Position numbers and translations under genes: made by a program. Below are positions 50,840 to 60,048 of a stretch of DNA of 64,000 nt, in pieces. The stretch's first letter is position 1; every line of letters starts with the position of its first letter. This stretch comes from Anaerolentibacter hominis (GTDB taxonomy: Bacteria; Bacillota; Clostridia; Lachnospirales; Lachnospiraceae), in the NCBI RefSeq assembly GCF_032380675.1, contig NZ_JAWDIX010000005.1, positions 122,934-186,933 of the forward strand, written 5' to 3'. Under the pieces are notes generated by a model, which was given only the letters and a program-made list of their open reading frames with translations, was not told where the DNA came from and made no database searches.

Positions 50840-51982
50840 ATGAATTCAATATTAATTGTGGGCGCTGGAAAAGAAGGAAAGGGATTTCTGGGTGAAACCT
50901 ATACATTGTATGGCTGGAAGGTGAGCTTTCTGGATAAGGACCCCAGGGTGGTGGATGCCTTGAAGGGCGGAAGCTACCAGGTTACGGTCTATCAGGAGGA
51001 TGGAACCTTTGTCCGGACAGTAACCGGGTATGACGCCTATCTGACCGATGAAAAATATGAATGTATGGACGCTGTCGTCAACGCGGATGTCATTGCCCTG
51101 GCGCTATACCCGGAGGATATTCCGGAAGCCGCGGCCTATCTGGGAAAGGGGCTTACAAAGCGCGCCGAACAAAATGGAAAAAAGGTCACAATTATTTCCT
51201 GCACGAACAAGAATCATATTATTTCTGATATCGGGGAATGGTTTGAAAATGGCCTGGAGCAGGAAGATGCGAAGGTGTGGTTCCGTGAAAATGCCGCTGT
51301 GCGGGATGCGATCGTAAGGCGGAGTACAAACGCCGAGAATCCGTGGTCCCTTGAACTGGTAACACAGGCGGTTGCCACACTGCTGATTCAGCAGCCTGTG
51401 TACGCCGACTTAAGCGGCCTGCGCTGGATGGAATTGAGGGATAGCCTGGAACAGCTGAAAGATATCAAAATATACACATACAATGCGCCCCACGCCACCT
51501 GTGCATATGCCGGATACCAGAAGGGATATACTCATATCAACGAATCAGCAGCTGATCCGGACATTGCTGAGCTGATGCATCAGGTACTGACAGAGGCAAT
51601 TAAGGGATTGAGCCGGGAATTCGGAGTGCCGGAGGCTGAAATCTGGGATTTTTGTACGCTGCCGCAGACGAAAGAAGCCATGGACGATTCCATCTTCCGG
51701 GTTGCGAAAGATCCGGTGAGAAAGCTTGGCCGGAATGACCGGCTGACCGGCAACGCCCTGTTCTGCCTCAAACACGGGATTGATCCCCAGGCGCTGATTC
51801 TGTCCATTGCAAACGGGATGGCCTATGACGAACCGAAAGATGAAAAAGCGATGGAAATTCAGGACTGCATCCGGGAACTGGGAATTGAGGCAGCCGTGGC
51901 CAAAGTATGCGGCCTGCCGAACGATCATGAAATTGTCCGGCGTGTAGCAAGACGTTACAATGAAATGATGGAAAAATCATAA
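50840..51982 (+). CDS. Mannitol-1-phosphate dehydrogenase-like polyol phosphate dehydrogenase
   Basis: An NAD(H)-dependent enzyme of 380 residues. The Rossmann site starts the protein: ILIVGAGKEGKGFLGETYTL, with acidic FLDKDPRVVDAL for NAD preference. The C-terminal helical domain includes KDPVRKLGRNDRLTGNALFC, which carries the conserved catalytic Lys and Arg/Asn residues of the polyol dehydrogenase superfamily. Similar to MtlD (mannitol-1-phosphate 5-dehydrogenase) but in a different operon. It could oxidise a hexitol phosphate to a hexulose phosphate. ATG 50840 chosen; a longer frame overlaps the kinase gene. Last gene of the operon. Confidence 0.85.
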   Translation: MNSILIVGAGKEGKGFLGETYTLYGWKVSFLDKDPRVVDALKGGSYQVTVYQEDGTFVRTVTGYDAYLTDEKYECMDAVVNADVIALALYPEDIPEAAAYLGKGLTKRAEQNGKKVTIISCTNKNHIISDIGEWFENGLEQEDAKVWFRENAAVRDAIVRRSTNAENPWSLELVTQAVATLLIQQPVYADLSGLRWMELRDSLEQLKDIKIYTYNAPHATCAYAGYQKGYTHINESAADPDIAELMHQVLTEAIKGLSREFGVPEAEIWDFCTLPQTKEAMDDSIFRVAKDPVRKLGRNDRLTGNALFCLKHGIDPQALILSIANGMAYDEPKDEKAMEIQDCIRELGIEAAVAKVCGLPNDHEIVRRVARRYNEMMEKS

Positions 51983-52005
51983 GAAGTGCCGCAGTAAAAG
52001 ATTCC

Positions 52006-52049
52006 GCCTGGCAGAGCGTGCAAATGTTATAAATCCTGCTCTGTCAGGC
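52006..52049. terminator. Bidirectional terminator of the sugar operon
   Basis: GCCTGGCAGAGC pairs with GCTCTGTCAGGC (one G-T pair) around 20 nt, between convergent genes. Confidence 0.75.
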
Positions 52050-52057
52050 ATCTCCTC

Positions 52058-53908
52058 TTATTTTCTTACAGTCTGTATCTGGCTTCCTTCATAGAAGAAG
52101 CCCAGAATTTCATCATAAGTTTTACCCTGGGAGGCCATGGTTTTGGCTCCGGTCTGGCTCATACCCACACCGTGGCCATAGCCGCCTCCCTCTATTTTTA
52201 CTCCCTTTTTCTCATTCTCAATGGTGATAAAAGCGCTGGGAAGCAGCGTGAGTGTAGATACCTTGCTCTTATCCTTCCGGATGATGGGTTCCGACCCCGG
52301 CGCAAGGAAGGTGCGGATATTATATTCGCTGGCTACACGAATGGTTTCCTTTGAACCCGTAATCTCAATCATTGTCACGATGCCGCTGTCCTGCCGTTTG
52401 ACCACTTCGACCTTTTTAACCGTTCCGATCGAAGAAACCGGTTTGCTTTCATATTTACCTCTGGATGTCTGCACCTGTATCAAAGAGGGGCTTGCCTTAT
52501 AGCGGGAGGCGAGAGAATTCTCCAGATTTTTCTGAATATCCTTATAGGAAACCTCTGCCTGCCAGCGGTACCATGGAAACTCGCTGTCGTAAGTCTCCAA
52601 TGTGTCATCAGAGAGAAACTCAGCGAATTTCTTATCATCCGATAGAATCTCACAGGAAGTATCTTCATCTTCACACAGCAGCCGTCCGGTCAGATAGTCA
52701 TTATTACCATTAAACCAGACTTCGTCGCAGGAAGCACCATGGCCGCAGGAGGTGGCATAGTAGTAGGCGGGCACGACAGAGCCATCGTAAGTCAGAACCT
52801 GCCCGGCTGTTTCATTCACAGCCTGGATAGCCAGTTTATCGGAGCCCTGGTTGTTGTATACCTGGTAAGATGTGCTGTCGTCCACGTGGGCGCCGTAGGC
52901 GGCCAGATCGGTGCCGCCAAGATGCATAAGGGCATAGCTTCTGGCACAGACGGCCTGGGCTTTTAATGCTTCCAGACCATAGGAAGAGGGCATCTCGCTG
53001 GGCAGGACTGCAGCCAGATAATCTTCCAGGGATAGTTCATTAATCAGATACAGCCCTTTTTCATCATCGGTCAAGGCAATTTCCAAAGTTCCCTGATAGG
53101 CGGGGATACCGTTCCGGTCATGGGAAAGGACAGAAATCGTACCGCTGCCCTCCGGCACGAGGGACAGCCTGCCATCGGAAAGGTATTTGCTGCCCGGCTT
53201 GATCGTGATGGTTTTTCCTTTTTTATATGATTTCTTTTTGTCATCACCATAATTCAGTGTGACGGGGCAATTTGCTTTAACTTTGATTTCTTTATGTACA
53301 ATTCCAGTAAAACCTGTGGTTTTTAACAGAACCCGGATCGTTTCCGGTATATACTTTTCACGAAGCAGGGCTGCCTGCAGTTCATTGTTTCCGGCCACAA
53401 ATTCCGTTTCTGAGCCAATTGGGATCTGTATCGGATTTAATTTACCCACCGTATCATCCGTCAGATCGTAGACGGCAAAATTACTGTCCAGTTTTAATTT
53501 GCCATAGTGTTCCAGTTCAATATAAGAATCGGTAATGGTGAGGACTTTGTCCTTGATGGTATCCGGTTTTAAGACTATTTTATGTATTGTGTCCTGTTCT
53601 GCGGTAAGATCTGCCAGGATACCACCTTCCGGAATTTCAAAGGTATTATAAATAGAAAAGGTCTTAAATTCCGCCCCGCCGTCGATGGGGCAGAGCGCTG
53701 TGAGCGTAAGATCTTCCTCGGAAAGACCGGTAATCCATACATTATGATAACTTCCATCTTCCTGCCTTGGAATCTCGTCCGTATTTTGTTCCTCGGAAGG
53801 GGGAGACGGCGTATCCGTATTCAGTTGTTTGATCACACGAAAGGAGAGCAGCCCCAGAAAGAGAACCAGAGCACATAGAAGCAATACCAGCTTGTATTTT
53901 ATTTTCAT
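52058..53908 (-). CDS. SpoIID/LytB domain protein, secreted or membrane-anchored
   Basis: A protein of 616 residues with an N-terminal membrane segment (about 5-22, LVLLLCALVLFLGLL) and a large outside part. The SpoIID domain, a peptidoglycan lytic transglycosylase fold, lies in the C-terminal half: NELSLEDYLAAVLPSEMP, LEALKAQAVCARSYALMHL, and GYGHGVGMSQTGAKTMA. It is about twice as long as sporulation SpoIID, with added N-terminal beta domains (about 70-290), so it may be a vegetative or division enzyme. ATG 53908 follows GGGAGGAT. YihY lies upstream on the same strand. Confidence 0.88.
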   Translation of the reverse strand: MKIKYKLVLLLCALVLFLGLLSFRVIKQLNTDTPSPPSEEQNTDEIPRQEDGSYHNVWITGLSEEDLTLTALCPIDGGAEFKTFSIYNTFEIPEGGILADLTAEQDTIHKIVLKPDTIKDKVLTITDSYIELEHYGKLKLDSNFAVYDLTDDTVGKLNPIQIPIGSETEFVAGNNELQAALLREKYIPETIRVLLKTTGFTGIVHKEIKVKANCPVTLNYGDDKKKSYKKGKTITIKPGSKYLSDGRLSLVPEGSGTISVLSHDRNGIPAYQGTLEIALTDDEKGLYLINELSLEDYLAAVLPSEMPSSYGLEALKAQAVCARSYALMHLGGTDLAAYGAHVDDSTSYQVYNNQGSDKLAIQAVNETAGQVLTYDGSVVPAYYYATSCGHGASCDEVWFNGNNDYLTGRLLCEDEDTSCEILSDDKKFAEFLSDDTLETYDSEFPWYRWQAEVSYKDIQKNLENSLASRYKASPSLIQVQTSRGKYESKPVSSIGTVKKVEVVKRQDSGIVTMIEITGSKETIRVASEYNIRTFLAPGSEPIIRKDKSKVSTLTLLPSAFITIENEKKGVKIEGGGYGHGVGMSQTGAKTMASQGKTYDEILGFFYEGSQIQTVRK

Positions 53909-54046
53909 AAAGAAATCCTCCCTGCTGTTCCGGCTGATCTTCCGGCCGGCAAAATGGACCAGAGACCTGATATAAGAGCTGCAACACAAACTATGTGTAT
54001 AAGCCAAGCCTTATGCCTCTTATAACCTATGAACAGAGGAGGATAT

Positions 54047-54895
54047 TTAGACGTTCGTTTTCAGTTTATCCGCATTGGCAGTAAGCCAGGCATTAAATTC
54101 TGCGCCTACAAACAAAATATAAATACAGATGTAAAGCCAGAGCATCAGCAGCACGACGGAGGTCAGGCTCCCGTACGCGGTAGGGGAGCTGAGCTTTTCA
54201 ATATAGAAGGAATACAGATAGGAAAAACCAAACCATCCCACAGAGGCCAGCAGCGCGCCGGGAATCTCTCTGCGAATCTTGGTCTTGCGGCTGGGAATGA
54301 CCACGTAAATTGCGATAAAGAAGAGAAACATAAGCAAAAAGGAACCGCCCACCCGGAGCAGCACCGTAGGAAGTACATAGGATGAAAGCCAGGGCAGATT
54401 TGACACCAGCCAGGCGTAGAGCGTATTTCCAAACAGCAGCAATACGGAAAGAATAACCATAAGCAGCGCCAGAATCAGCGCATAGCAGGCGCTTAAGATT
54501 CGGAGCAGGAAATAATTTCTGGTTTCACGCTTGCCGTATACCGTATTGAGCCCCCTGATTATGGCCAGAAAACCGGTAGAACCGGATACCAGAGTGGTGA
54601 TAACGGTGATTGACAATATGGTAGAATTGGAAGTAATGGCAGAGCGGTAAACTTCCTGAATTATTTGTGTTACCTGTGTATCCACGTTTGCAGGAAGTAT
54701 ATTAGCTGCCATCTCCAGCAATTGCATCTCTGTGACCGGAAGATAGCGGAACAGCGTCATCAGAAACATAGCAAAAGGGAAAAAGGAAATGATAATAAAA
54801 AGGGTAGTCTGTGCCGAATAAGCGGACACACTGTCATCCCTCATTTTTAAGCAAAAGCTTCGAATCAGCTTGTAGAGCCATTTTACGATCTTCAT
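54047..54895 (-). CDS. YihY/virulence factor BrkB family membrane protein
   Basis: An integral membrane protein of 282 residues with six helices. SAYSAQTTLFIIISFFPFAMF, GSTGFLAIIRGLNTVYGKRE and LLRVGGSFLLMFLFFIAIYV are family-typical, as is the end LYICIYILFVGAEFNAWL. These proteins are widespread and their transport role is unsettled; they are no longer thought to be ribonuclease BN. Spaced 138 bp from the SpoIID-like gene on the same strand, so co-transcription is possible. Confidence 0.9.
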   Translation of the reverse strand: MKIVKWLYKLIRSFCLKMRDDSVSAYSAQTTLFIIISFFPFAMFLMTLFRYLPVTEMQLLEMAANILPANVDTQVTQIIQEVYRSAITSNSTILSITVITTLVSGSTGFLAIIRGLNTVYGKRETRNYFLLRILSACYALILALLMVILSVLLLFGNTLYAWLVSNLPWLSSYVLPTVLLRVGGSFLLMFLFFIAIYVVIPSRKTKIRREIPGALLASVGWFGFSYLYSFYIEKLSSPTAYGSLTSVVLLMLWLYICIYILFVGAEFNAWLTANADKLKTNV

Positions 54896-54996
54896 AATTT
54901 CCAGTTCCCTTCCAATAGTTTAATCTATAGTATATGCAATATGACGTCTGGAAGCAAGCATTACGGCCTAAAATCTCCGGTTTTGCGCGCATGACT

Positions 54997-55024
54997 TGAC
55001 AAGACGGCAAAATGTGTTAGAATG
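54997..55024 (+). promoter_or_regulatory. pheST promoter
   Basis: TTGACA, 16 nt, TAGAAT, ahead of the T-box leader. Confidence 0.75.
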
Positions 55025-55034
55025 AAAAACAGTT

Positions 55035-55390
55035 TATAGTAAAAAGCTGTGAAGGTATTATCCGCCCAGGCGGATGTTAAGCTGTTACTTTCTTACAGAG
55101 AGAGAAGCCCATCGGCTGCAAGGCTTCTTAAGTTCCTGTAACGGCCCAGTTTCATACCGGAGCTGCATTTCTGAATGGCTGAAACAGTTCTCTTTCATAT
55201 TATGAGTGAGACAAAATGTTTTATGCAGGTAGGATTTGACGGGTGATGTACGTTATGACATTAAGAGTGTCTGTGTTCTTTGCAGGAATCAGGGTGGTAC
55301 CGCGGAAAACTTCCGTCCCTTGGTCCGGATGGGGGTGCAGACAGAAATGTGATTATGACTCCATACCAGCGTATGGAGTTTTTTTATTAC
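55035..55390 (+). promoter_or_regulatory. T-box leader controlling pheST (Phe specifier TTC)
   Basis: A tRNA-sensing leader. The specifier TTC is at 55133-55135 in AAGTTCCTGTAAC, where TACAG and CTGTAA stems close the loop. The T-box AGGGTGGTACCGCGG is at 55291-55305, with CCGTCCCT completing the antiterminator. ACTCCATAC-CAGC-GTATGGAGT followed by seven T (55359-55387) is the terminator. Uncharged tRNA-Phe should permit read-through into pheST. Confidence 0.9.
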
Positions 55391-55424
55391 ATAGGAAAGT
55401 TCTCCAAACTTTCCTATGTAATAA
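55384..55424. repeat. Perfect 18-bp inverted repeat after the T-box terminator
   Basis: TTATTACATAGGAAAGTT pairs with its exact complement at 55407-55424 around CTCCA. It overlaps the T run of the T-box terminator. Confidence 0.85.
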
Positions 55425-55439
55425 AAAATATTCTATGCG

Positions 55440-55553
55440 CAATCGCGTAAGAGGAGAACGTCAGCGAAGCTGACTACGCTCGGCGCGCAAAGCGTGCAAG
55501 CCCCTCAAGATTGAGGGGTTAGGGGAGCTTAAGTGGGCTTGCCCACTTTGGTG
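55440..55553. repeat. Family C structured element upstream of pheS
   Basis: Homologous to 36310-36418: GCGCAATCGCGT, then GTCAGC-GAA-GCTGAC (55460-55474), CGCTCG, GCGCGC-AAA-GCGTGC (55483-55497), CCCCTC-AAGATT-GAGGGG (55501-55518) and AAGTGGG-CTTG-CCCACTT (55531-55548). Stem changes relative to the prfC copy keep pairing (GTGTGC to GCGTGC, both pair with GCGCGC). Confidence 0.7.
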
Positions 55554-55592
55554 TTCATTGAAATCGAACAGGATGAAAGAAAGGAAAACGTC

Positions 55593-56612
55593 ATGAAGGA
55601 AAAATTACAGGGAATCATGGATGAGGCGTTAAAGCAGATCAGTGCCTCAGAACATTTGGAAAAGCTGAATGAGATCAGAGTGGCCTTCTTGGGAAAGAAA
55701 GGTGAGCTGACCTCAGTATTGAAGTCCATGAAGGAGGTGCCGCCGGAAGAACGCCCTGCTGTTGGACAGATGGTAAACGATGCCAGAACGGCGATCGAGG
55801 CGAAATTAGAAGAAAAGAAAGCGGCATTTGCCAAAGCTCTCAGGGAAGAACAGATTAAAAATGAAACCATAGATGTGACTCTGCCGGCGAAAAAACCGAT
55901 GGTGGGCCACCGCCATCCTAACACGATCGCTCTGGAGGAAGTGGAGCGGATCTTCGTTGGTATGGGTTATGAAGTAGTTGAGGGGCCGGAAGTGGAGTAC
56001 GATTATTATAACTTCGAGGCACTGAACATTCCTGCCAACCATCCGGCGAAGGATGAGCAGGATACCTTCTATATTAATGACAAGATTGTACTCCGGACCC
56101 AGACCTCACCGGTGCAGGTGCGTATGATGGAAAAAGGCAGATTGCCGATTCGTATGATTGCACCCGGACGGGTATTCCGTTCGGATGAAGTGGATGCGAC
56201 ACACTCCCCGTCCTTCCATCAGATCGAAGGACTTGTGGTTGATAAGAAGATCACATTTGCCGATCTGAAGGGTACACTGGCTGAATTTGCGCGCGAGCTG
56301 TTCGGAGAGGATACAAAGGTGAAATTCAGACCCCATCATTTCCCGTTCACAGAGCCCAGTGCGGAGATGGATGTAACCTGCTTCAAATGCGGCGGGAAGG
56401 GCTGCCGTTTCTGTAAGGGTTCCGGCTGGATTGAGATTTTGGGCTGCGGTATGGTGCACCCGAGAGTGCTTAAGATGAGCGGAATTGATCCCGATGAATA
56501 TTCCGGTTTCGCTTTCGGCGTGGGACTGGAACGAATTGCATTGTTAAAATATGAAATCGACGACATGAGACTGCTCTATGAGAATGATGTGAGATTCTTA
56601 AAACAGTTTTAA
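55593..56612 (+). CDS. pheS: Phenylalanyl-tRNA synthetase alpha subunit
   Basis: A class II synthetase subunit of 339 residues. The N-terminal coiled coil (about 1-85) contacts tRNA. The catalytic domain has motif 2 (MIAPGRVFRSDEVDATHSPS) and motif 3 (GFAFGVGLERIALLKY), with FTEPSAEMD for substrate. CFKCGGKGCRFCKGSG, a Cys cluster, is typical for Firmicute PheS. I chose ATG 55593 (GAAAGGAAA upstream) for the family start MKEKLQGIMDEAL. Forms an alpha2-beta2 enzyme with PheT. Confidence 0.97.
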   Translation: MKEKLQGIMDEALKQISASEHLEKLNEIRVAFLGKKGELTSVLKSMKEVPPEERPAVGQMVNDARTAIEAKLEEKKAAFAKALREEQIKNETIDVTLPAKKPMVGHRHPNTIALEEVERIFVGMGYEVVEGPEVEYDYYNFEALNIPANHPAKDEQDTFYINDKIVLRTQTSPVQVRMMEKGRLPIRMIAPGRVFRSDEVDATHSPSFHQIEGLVVDKKITFADLKGTLAEFARELFGEDTKVKFRPHHFPFTEPSAEMDVTCFKCGGKGCRFCKGSGWIEILGCGMVHPRVLKMSGIDPDEYSGFAFGVGLERIALLKYEIDDMRLLYENDVRFLKQF

Positions 56613-56686
56613 TGGCACAGCAATGTGGAACGATGTTCTGAAAAGGACAGGAAGATTGGGAACGAATTCAGAAAGGAACGAATATT

Positions 56687-59128
56687 ATGAATACACCATT
56701 ATCATGGATTAAAGCATATGTACCAGATCTTGACGTCACCGAACAGGAATATACGGATGCGATGACACTGAGCGGGACAAAAGTAGAAGGATACGAAAAG
56801 CTGGATGCGGATCTGGATAACATTATTGTTGGAAAAATAGTAAAGATAGAGAAACATCCCGACGCGGATAAACTGATCATCTGCCAGGTGCAGATCAGTG
56901 AAGAGGGAGAGAACGTTCAGATCGTCACAGGAGCTCCTAATGTGAGTGAAGGAGATCTGGTACCGGTTGTATTAGACGGCGGCAGAGTGGCTGGAAGCCA
57001 TCATGACGGCGGCGCCACGCCTGGCGGAATCAAGATTAAAAAGGGTAAACTGCGGGGTGTAGAGTCTTATGGCATGATGTGCTCGATTGATGAGCTGGGC
57101 TCCAGCACGGATATGTATCCGGACGCCGCTGCGGACGGTATCTATATTTTGAGCAACAATCCGGAATATAAAAACGCTGAGATTGGTTCTGATGCCGTTG
57201 AACTTCTGGGGCTGCATGACGCGGTATTTGAATATGAAGTTACTTCAAACCGTGTAGACTGCTTCGGCGTGCTGGGTATCGCAAGGGAAGCTGCCGCTAC
57301 TTTTGGAAAGAAATTCGTCCCGCCGGTGGTAACACCAACCGGTAACAGTGAGAATACATCGGACTATATTTCTGTGGAGGTGGAGGATCAGGACCTTTGC
57401 CCCAGATATGTGGCAAGAGTTGTGAAAAATATTAAGCTGGCACCCTCTCCGGAGTGGATGCAGAGACGGCTTGCGGCCTGCGGTATCCGTCCGATCAACA
57501 ATATCGTAGATATCACCAATTATGTAATGGAAGAATACTCTCAGCCAATGCATGCCTATGATCTGGATCAGATTGCCGGGAAAAAGATCATCGTCCGAAG
57601 AGCAAAGGATGGAGAGGAATTCCAGACGCTGGACGGTCAGCTGAGAAAAGTCGATTCTTCTATTCTGATGATCTGTGATGGGGAGAAACCGGTGGGAATT
57701 GCCGGTATTATGGGCGGCGAGAATTCTAAGATTACCGATGACGTGCACACGATGCTGTTCGAGGCAGCTTGTTTCGACGGCACAAATATCCGTCTCTCCG
57801 GCAAAAAGCTGGGTATGAGAACGGATGCAGCGGCTAAATTTGAAAAAGGCCTTGATCCCAACACGGCAAAAGAAGCCATTGACCGGGCCTGCCAGCTGAT
57901 TACCATGCTTGGCGCCGGCGAAGTGGTGGGAGGCTGCGTGGATATTTATCCGGAAGTCAGACAGCCTAAGAGAATTCCATTTGACGCGGAGCGCATTAAC
58001 CGGCTGCTGGGCACGGAGATTGATGCGGATACAATGATTGGCTATTTTGAAAAAATAGATCTTTCCTACGATCAGACGGCTAATGAAGTAGTGGTGCCTA
58101 CCTGGAGACAGGACCTGGAGTGTCTGGCGGATCTGGCGGAGGAAGTAGCCCGCTTCTATGGCTATGATAAGATACCGACTACCCTGCCTACAGGGGAAGC
58201 GACGACCGGTAAACTCTCCTTTAAGCTGAGAGTGGAGGGGATTGCCAGAAATGTGGCGGAGCAGTTCGGTTTCAGCGAGGGCTTCAGCTATTCCTTTGAG
58301 AGCCCGAAGGTGTTCGATAAGCTGTTCATTCCTGAGGATGATAAATTGCGTCAGACCGTAACGATTTCTAACCCTCTGGGCGAGGATTTCAGTATTATGA
58401 GAACACTGCCTTTAAATGGAATGTTAACCAGCCTTTCTACTAATTATAATAGAAGAAACAAAAATGTAAGATTATATGAAATTGGAAATGTTTATTATCC
58501 AAAAGCACTTCCTGTCACAGAGCTTCCGGAAGAGAGGATTCAGCTGACCTTCGGTATGTACGGAGAAGGAGATTTCTTTGACATGAAGGGTGTGGTTGAA
58601 GAGCTTCTGGAAAAAATCGGTATGTATCAGCTGGTTTCTTATGATCCTGAGGCAGGGAAACCGTTCCTGCATCCGGGACGTCAGGCAAATATGCTCTACG
58701 ATGGAACAGTAATCGGCTATCTGGGTGAAGTTCATCCGGATGTGCTGGACAATTACAGCATCGGTGAGAAAGCATATGTGGCGGTGTTGGATATGCCGGA
58801 GCTGGTAAGCCGTGCAACCTTTGACCGGAAATATGAAGGAATCGCCAAATTCCCGGCGGTAACCCGTGACCTAAGCATGGTTATGAAGAAAGAAATCCTG
58901 GTTGGACAGGTGGAACAGATCATCCGTGACTGCGGCGGCGCACTTCTGGAGCATCTGGAGCTGTTCGATGTTTATGAGGGCGCGCAGATTAGGGCAGGTC
59001 ATAAGTCGGTTGCCTATTCCATCAGCTTCCGGGCAAAAGACCGGACGCTGGAAGAAAAAGAAATCAGCGGCATCATGGCTAACATCCTTTCCGGACTGGA
59101 AAAACTGGGCATTGAATTGAGGCAGTAA
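56687..59128 (+). CDS. pheT: Phenylalanyl-tRNA synthetase beta subunit
   Basis: The beta subunit of 813 residues. Domains in order: EMAP-like tRNA-binding domain (about 40-150, IEKHPDADKLIICQVQ), B3/B4 editing domain (about 210-390), B5 DNA-binding-like fold (about 405-475, ERINRLLGTEIDAD), the class II-like core (about 490-705) and the FDX-ACB anticodon domain (about 720-813, KFPAVTRDLSMVMKKEI). CAGAAAGGA precedes the ATG. Co-transcribed with pheS, 74 nt apart. Confidence 0.97.
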   Translation: MNTPLSWIKAYVPDLDVTEQEYTDAMTLSGTKVEGYEKLDADLDNIIVGKIVKIEKHPDADKLIICQVQISEEGENVQIVTGAPNVSEGDLVPVVLDGGRVAGSHHDGGATPGGIKIKKGKLRGVESYGMMCSIDELGSSTDMYPDAAADGIYILSNNPEYKNAEIGSDAVELLGLHDAVFEYEVTSNRVDCFGVLGIAREAAATFGKKFVPPVVTPTGNSENTSDYISVEVEDQDLCPRYVARVVKNIKLAPSPEWMQRRLAACGIRPINNIVDITNYVMEEYSQPMHAYDLDQIAGKKIIVRRAKDGEEFQTLDGQLRKVDSSILMICDGEKPVGIAGIMGGENSKITDDVHTMLFEAACFDGTNIRLSGKKLGMRTDAAAKFEKGLDPNTAKEAIDRACQLITMLGAGEVVGGCVDIYPEVRQPKRIPFDAERINRLLGTEIDADTMIGYFEKIDLSYDQTANEVVVPTWRQDLECLADLAEEVARFYGYDKIPTTLPTGEATTGKLSFKLRVEGIARNVAEQFGFSEGFSYSFESPKVFDKLFIPEDDKLRQTVTISNPLGEDFSIMRTLPLNGMLTSLSTNYNRRNKNVRLYEIGNVYYPKALPVTELPEERIQLTFGMYGEGDFFDMKGVVEELLEKIGMYQLVSYDPEAGKPFLHPGRQANMLYDGTVIGYLGEVHPDVLDNYSIGEKAYVAVLDMPELVSRATFDRKYEGIAKFPAVTRDLSMVMKKEILVGQVEQIIRDCGGALLEHLELFDVYEGAQIRAGHKSVAYSISFRAKDRTLEEKEISGIMANILSGLEKLGIELRQ

Positions 59129-59130
59129 TT

Positions 59131-59592
59131 GTGGTAGTGACAAAAAAGCAAAAGACTTTTGTGCGAAATGTAATAACGGTAGCCTTTATTCTCTATCTGG
59201 CGGGAATGATCTACTTCCTGTTTTTCAGCGAGCGGTACGGAAGGCTGAATCTGGAAGAGGAATACCGGTACAACCTGCATTTATTTAATGAGATTAAACG
59301 CTATATTCAATATAAGGAACTGCTGGGACCAGAATATTTCATTATTAATATATTCGGAAATATTCTTGCTTTCGCGCCCTTTGGGTTTATGGTGCCGGTG
59401 ATCAATGCCAGGTATGGGAAATTTATTGATGTATTTGTCTTGAGCTTCCTGCTTACCCTTACCATTGAGACCATGCAGCTCTTATTGAAGGTAGGCGTAT
59501 TCGATGTAGACGACCTGTTTATGAATACGCTGGGCGGCCTGCTGGGGTACGGGGTCTACCGGTTCTGTAAATGGATGATGAGAAAGAAATAG
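59131..59592 (+). CDS. VanZ-family membrane protein
   Basis: A membrane protein of 153 residues with four to five helices: VITVAFILYLAGMIYFLFF, FIINIFGNILAFAPFGFMV, VFVLSFLLTLTIETMQLL and a final helix LGGLLGYGVYRF. VGVFDVDDLFMNTLGG is the VanZ-like signature. Named for its teicoplanin-resistance relative; most members are unrelated to resistance and have no known job. The start is GTG 59131, 2 nt after the pheT stop, with GAGG inside the end of pheT, so translation is coupled. A terminator follows. Confidence 0.9.
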   Translation: MVVTKKQKTFVRNVITVAFILYLAGMIYFLFFSERYGRLNLEEEYRYNLHLFNEIKRYIQYKELLGPEYFIINIFGNILAFAPFGFMVPVINARYGKFIDVFVLSFLLTLTIETMQLLLKVGVFDVDDLFMNTLGGLLGYGVYRFCKWMMRKK

Positions 59593-59604
59593 AGTATCAA
59601 GGAT

Positions 59605-59640
59605 AGAAAGACGGAGCCGCAGGCTCCGTCTTTCTGTTTG
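59605..59640 (+). terminator. Rho-independent terminator after pheST-vanZ
   Basis: AGAAAGACGGAGCC pairs with GGCTCCGTCTTTCT around GCA (14 bp), then GTTTG. Confidence 0.9.
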
Positions 59641-59957
59641 TCAGGTCAAAGGGCCTGCTTCATCCTGTCGAGAGGAAAGTCGAACCATGTCACTATTTAT
59701 ATAGAAGAAACTCCGTTTTTTAGCTGGCTGAATTGCACAAACGTACAATTTTATCCCTTCGCGTAATAATTTCGTAAAAACTTGTAAAAAATATTTAATA
59801 AAATTGTCTAAAATATGCAGAACAAATGTTCTTAATTTTCCTATATATTGCATAAGGATTTCCTGGTTTCTGTGACTATCTTTGTATATTCTGTGAAATA
59901 CGGGGAAAAATCAAATAAAAGACCATTGGTGAAAGCACCAAAGTTCGTCTTTTCGCA
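59641..59957. other. A/T-rich spacer with nested hairpin
   Basis: No gene visible. At 59917-59953 AAAAGAC pairs with GTCTTTT and encloses TTGGTG-AAAG-CACCAA, possibly a terminator. GAGAGGAAAGTCGAACC near 59670 recalls part of RNase P RNA, but the rest does not fit. Confidence 0.4.
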
Positions 59958-59988
59958 TTGACAAATAGCAGGAAGTTAGTGCTATAAT
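59958..59988 (+). promoter_or_regulatory. Promoter of the SleB-type hydrolase gene
   Basis: TTGACA, 19 nt, TATAAT, about 60 nt before ATG 60049. Confidence 0.6.
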
Positions 59989-60048
59989 GATGCGACTCAC
60001 AGACAAGTGGGAGAAAAGTTGCAAAAAATAAGGAAAAGAGGACGTATT

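Noticed and set aside
59660..59690. GAGAGGAAAGTCGAACC as part of RNase P RNA
   Set aside because: Only a short stretch resembles the conserved block; the neighbouring sequence is A/T-rich and lacks the rest of the RNA.
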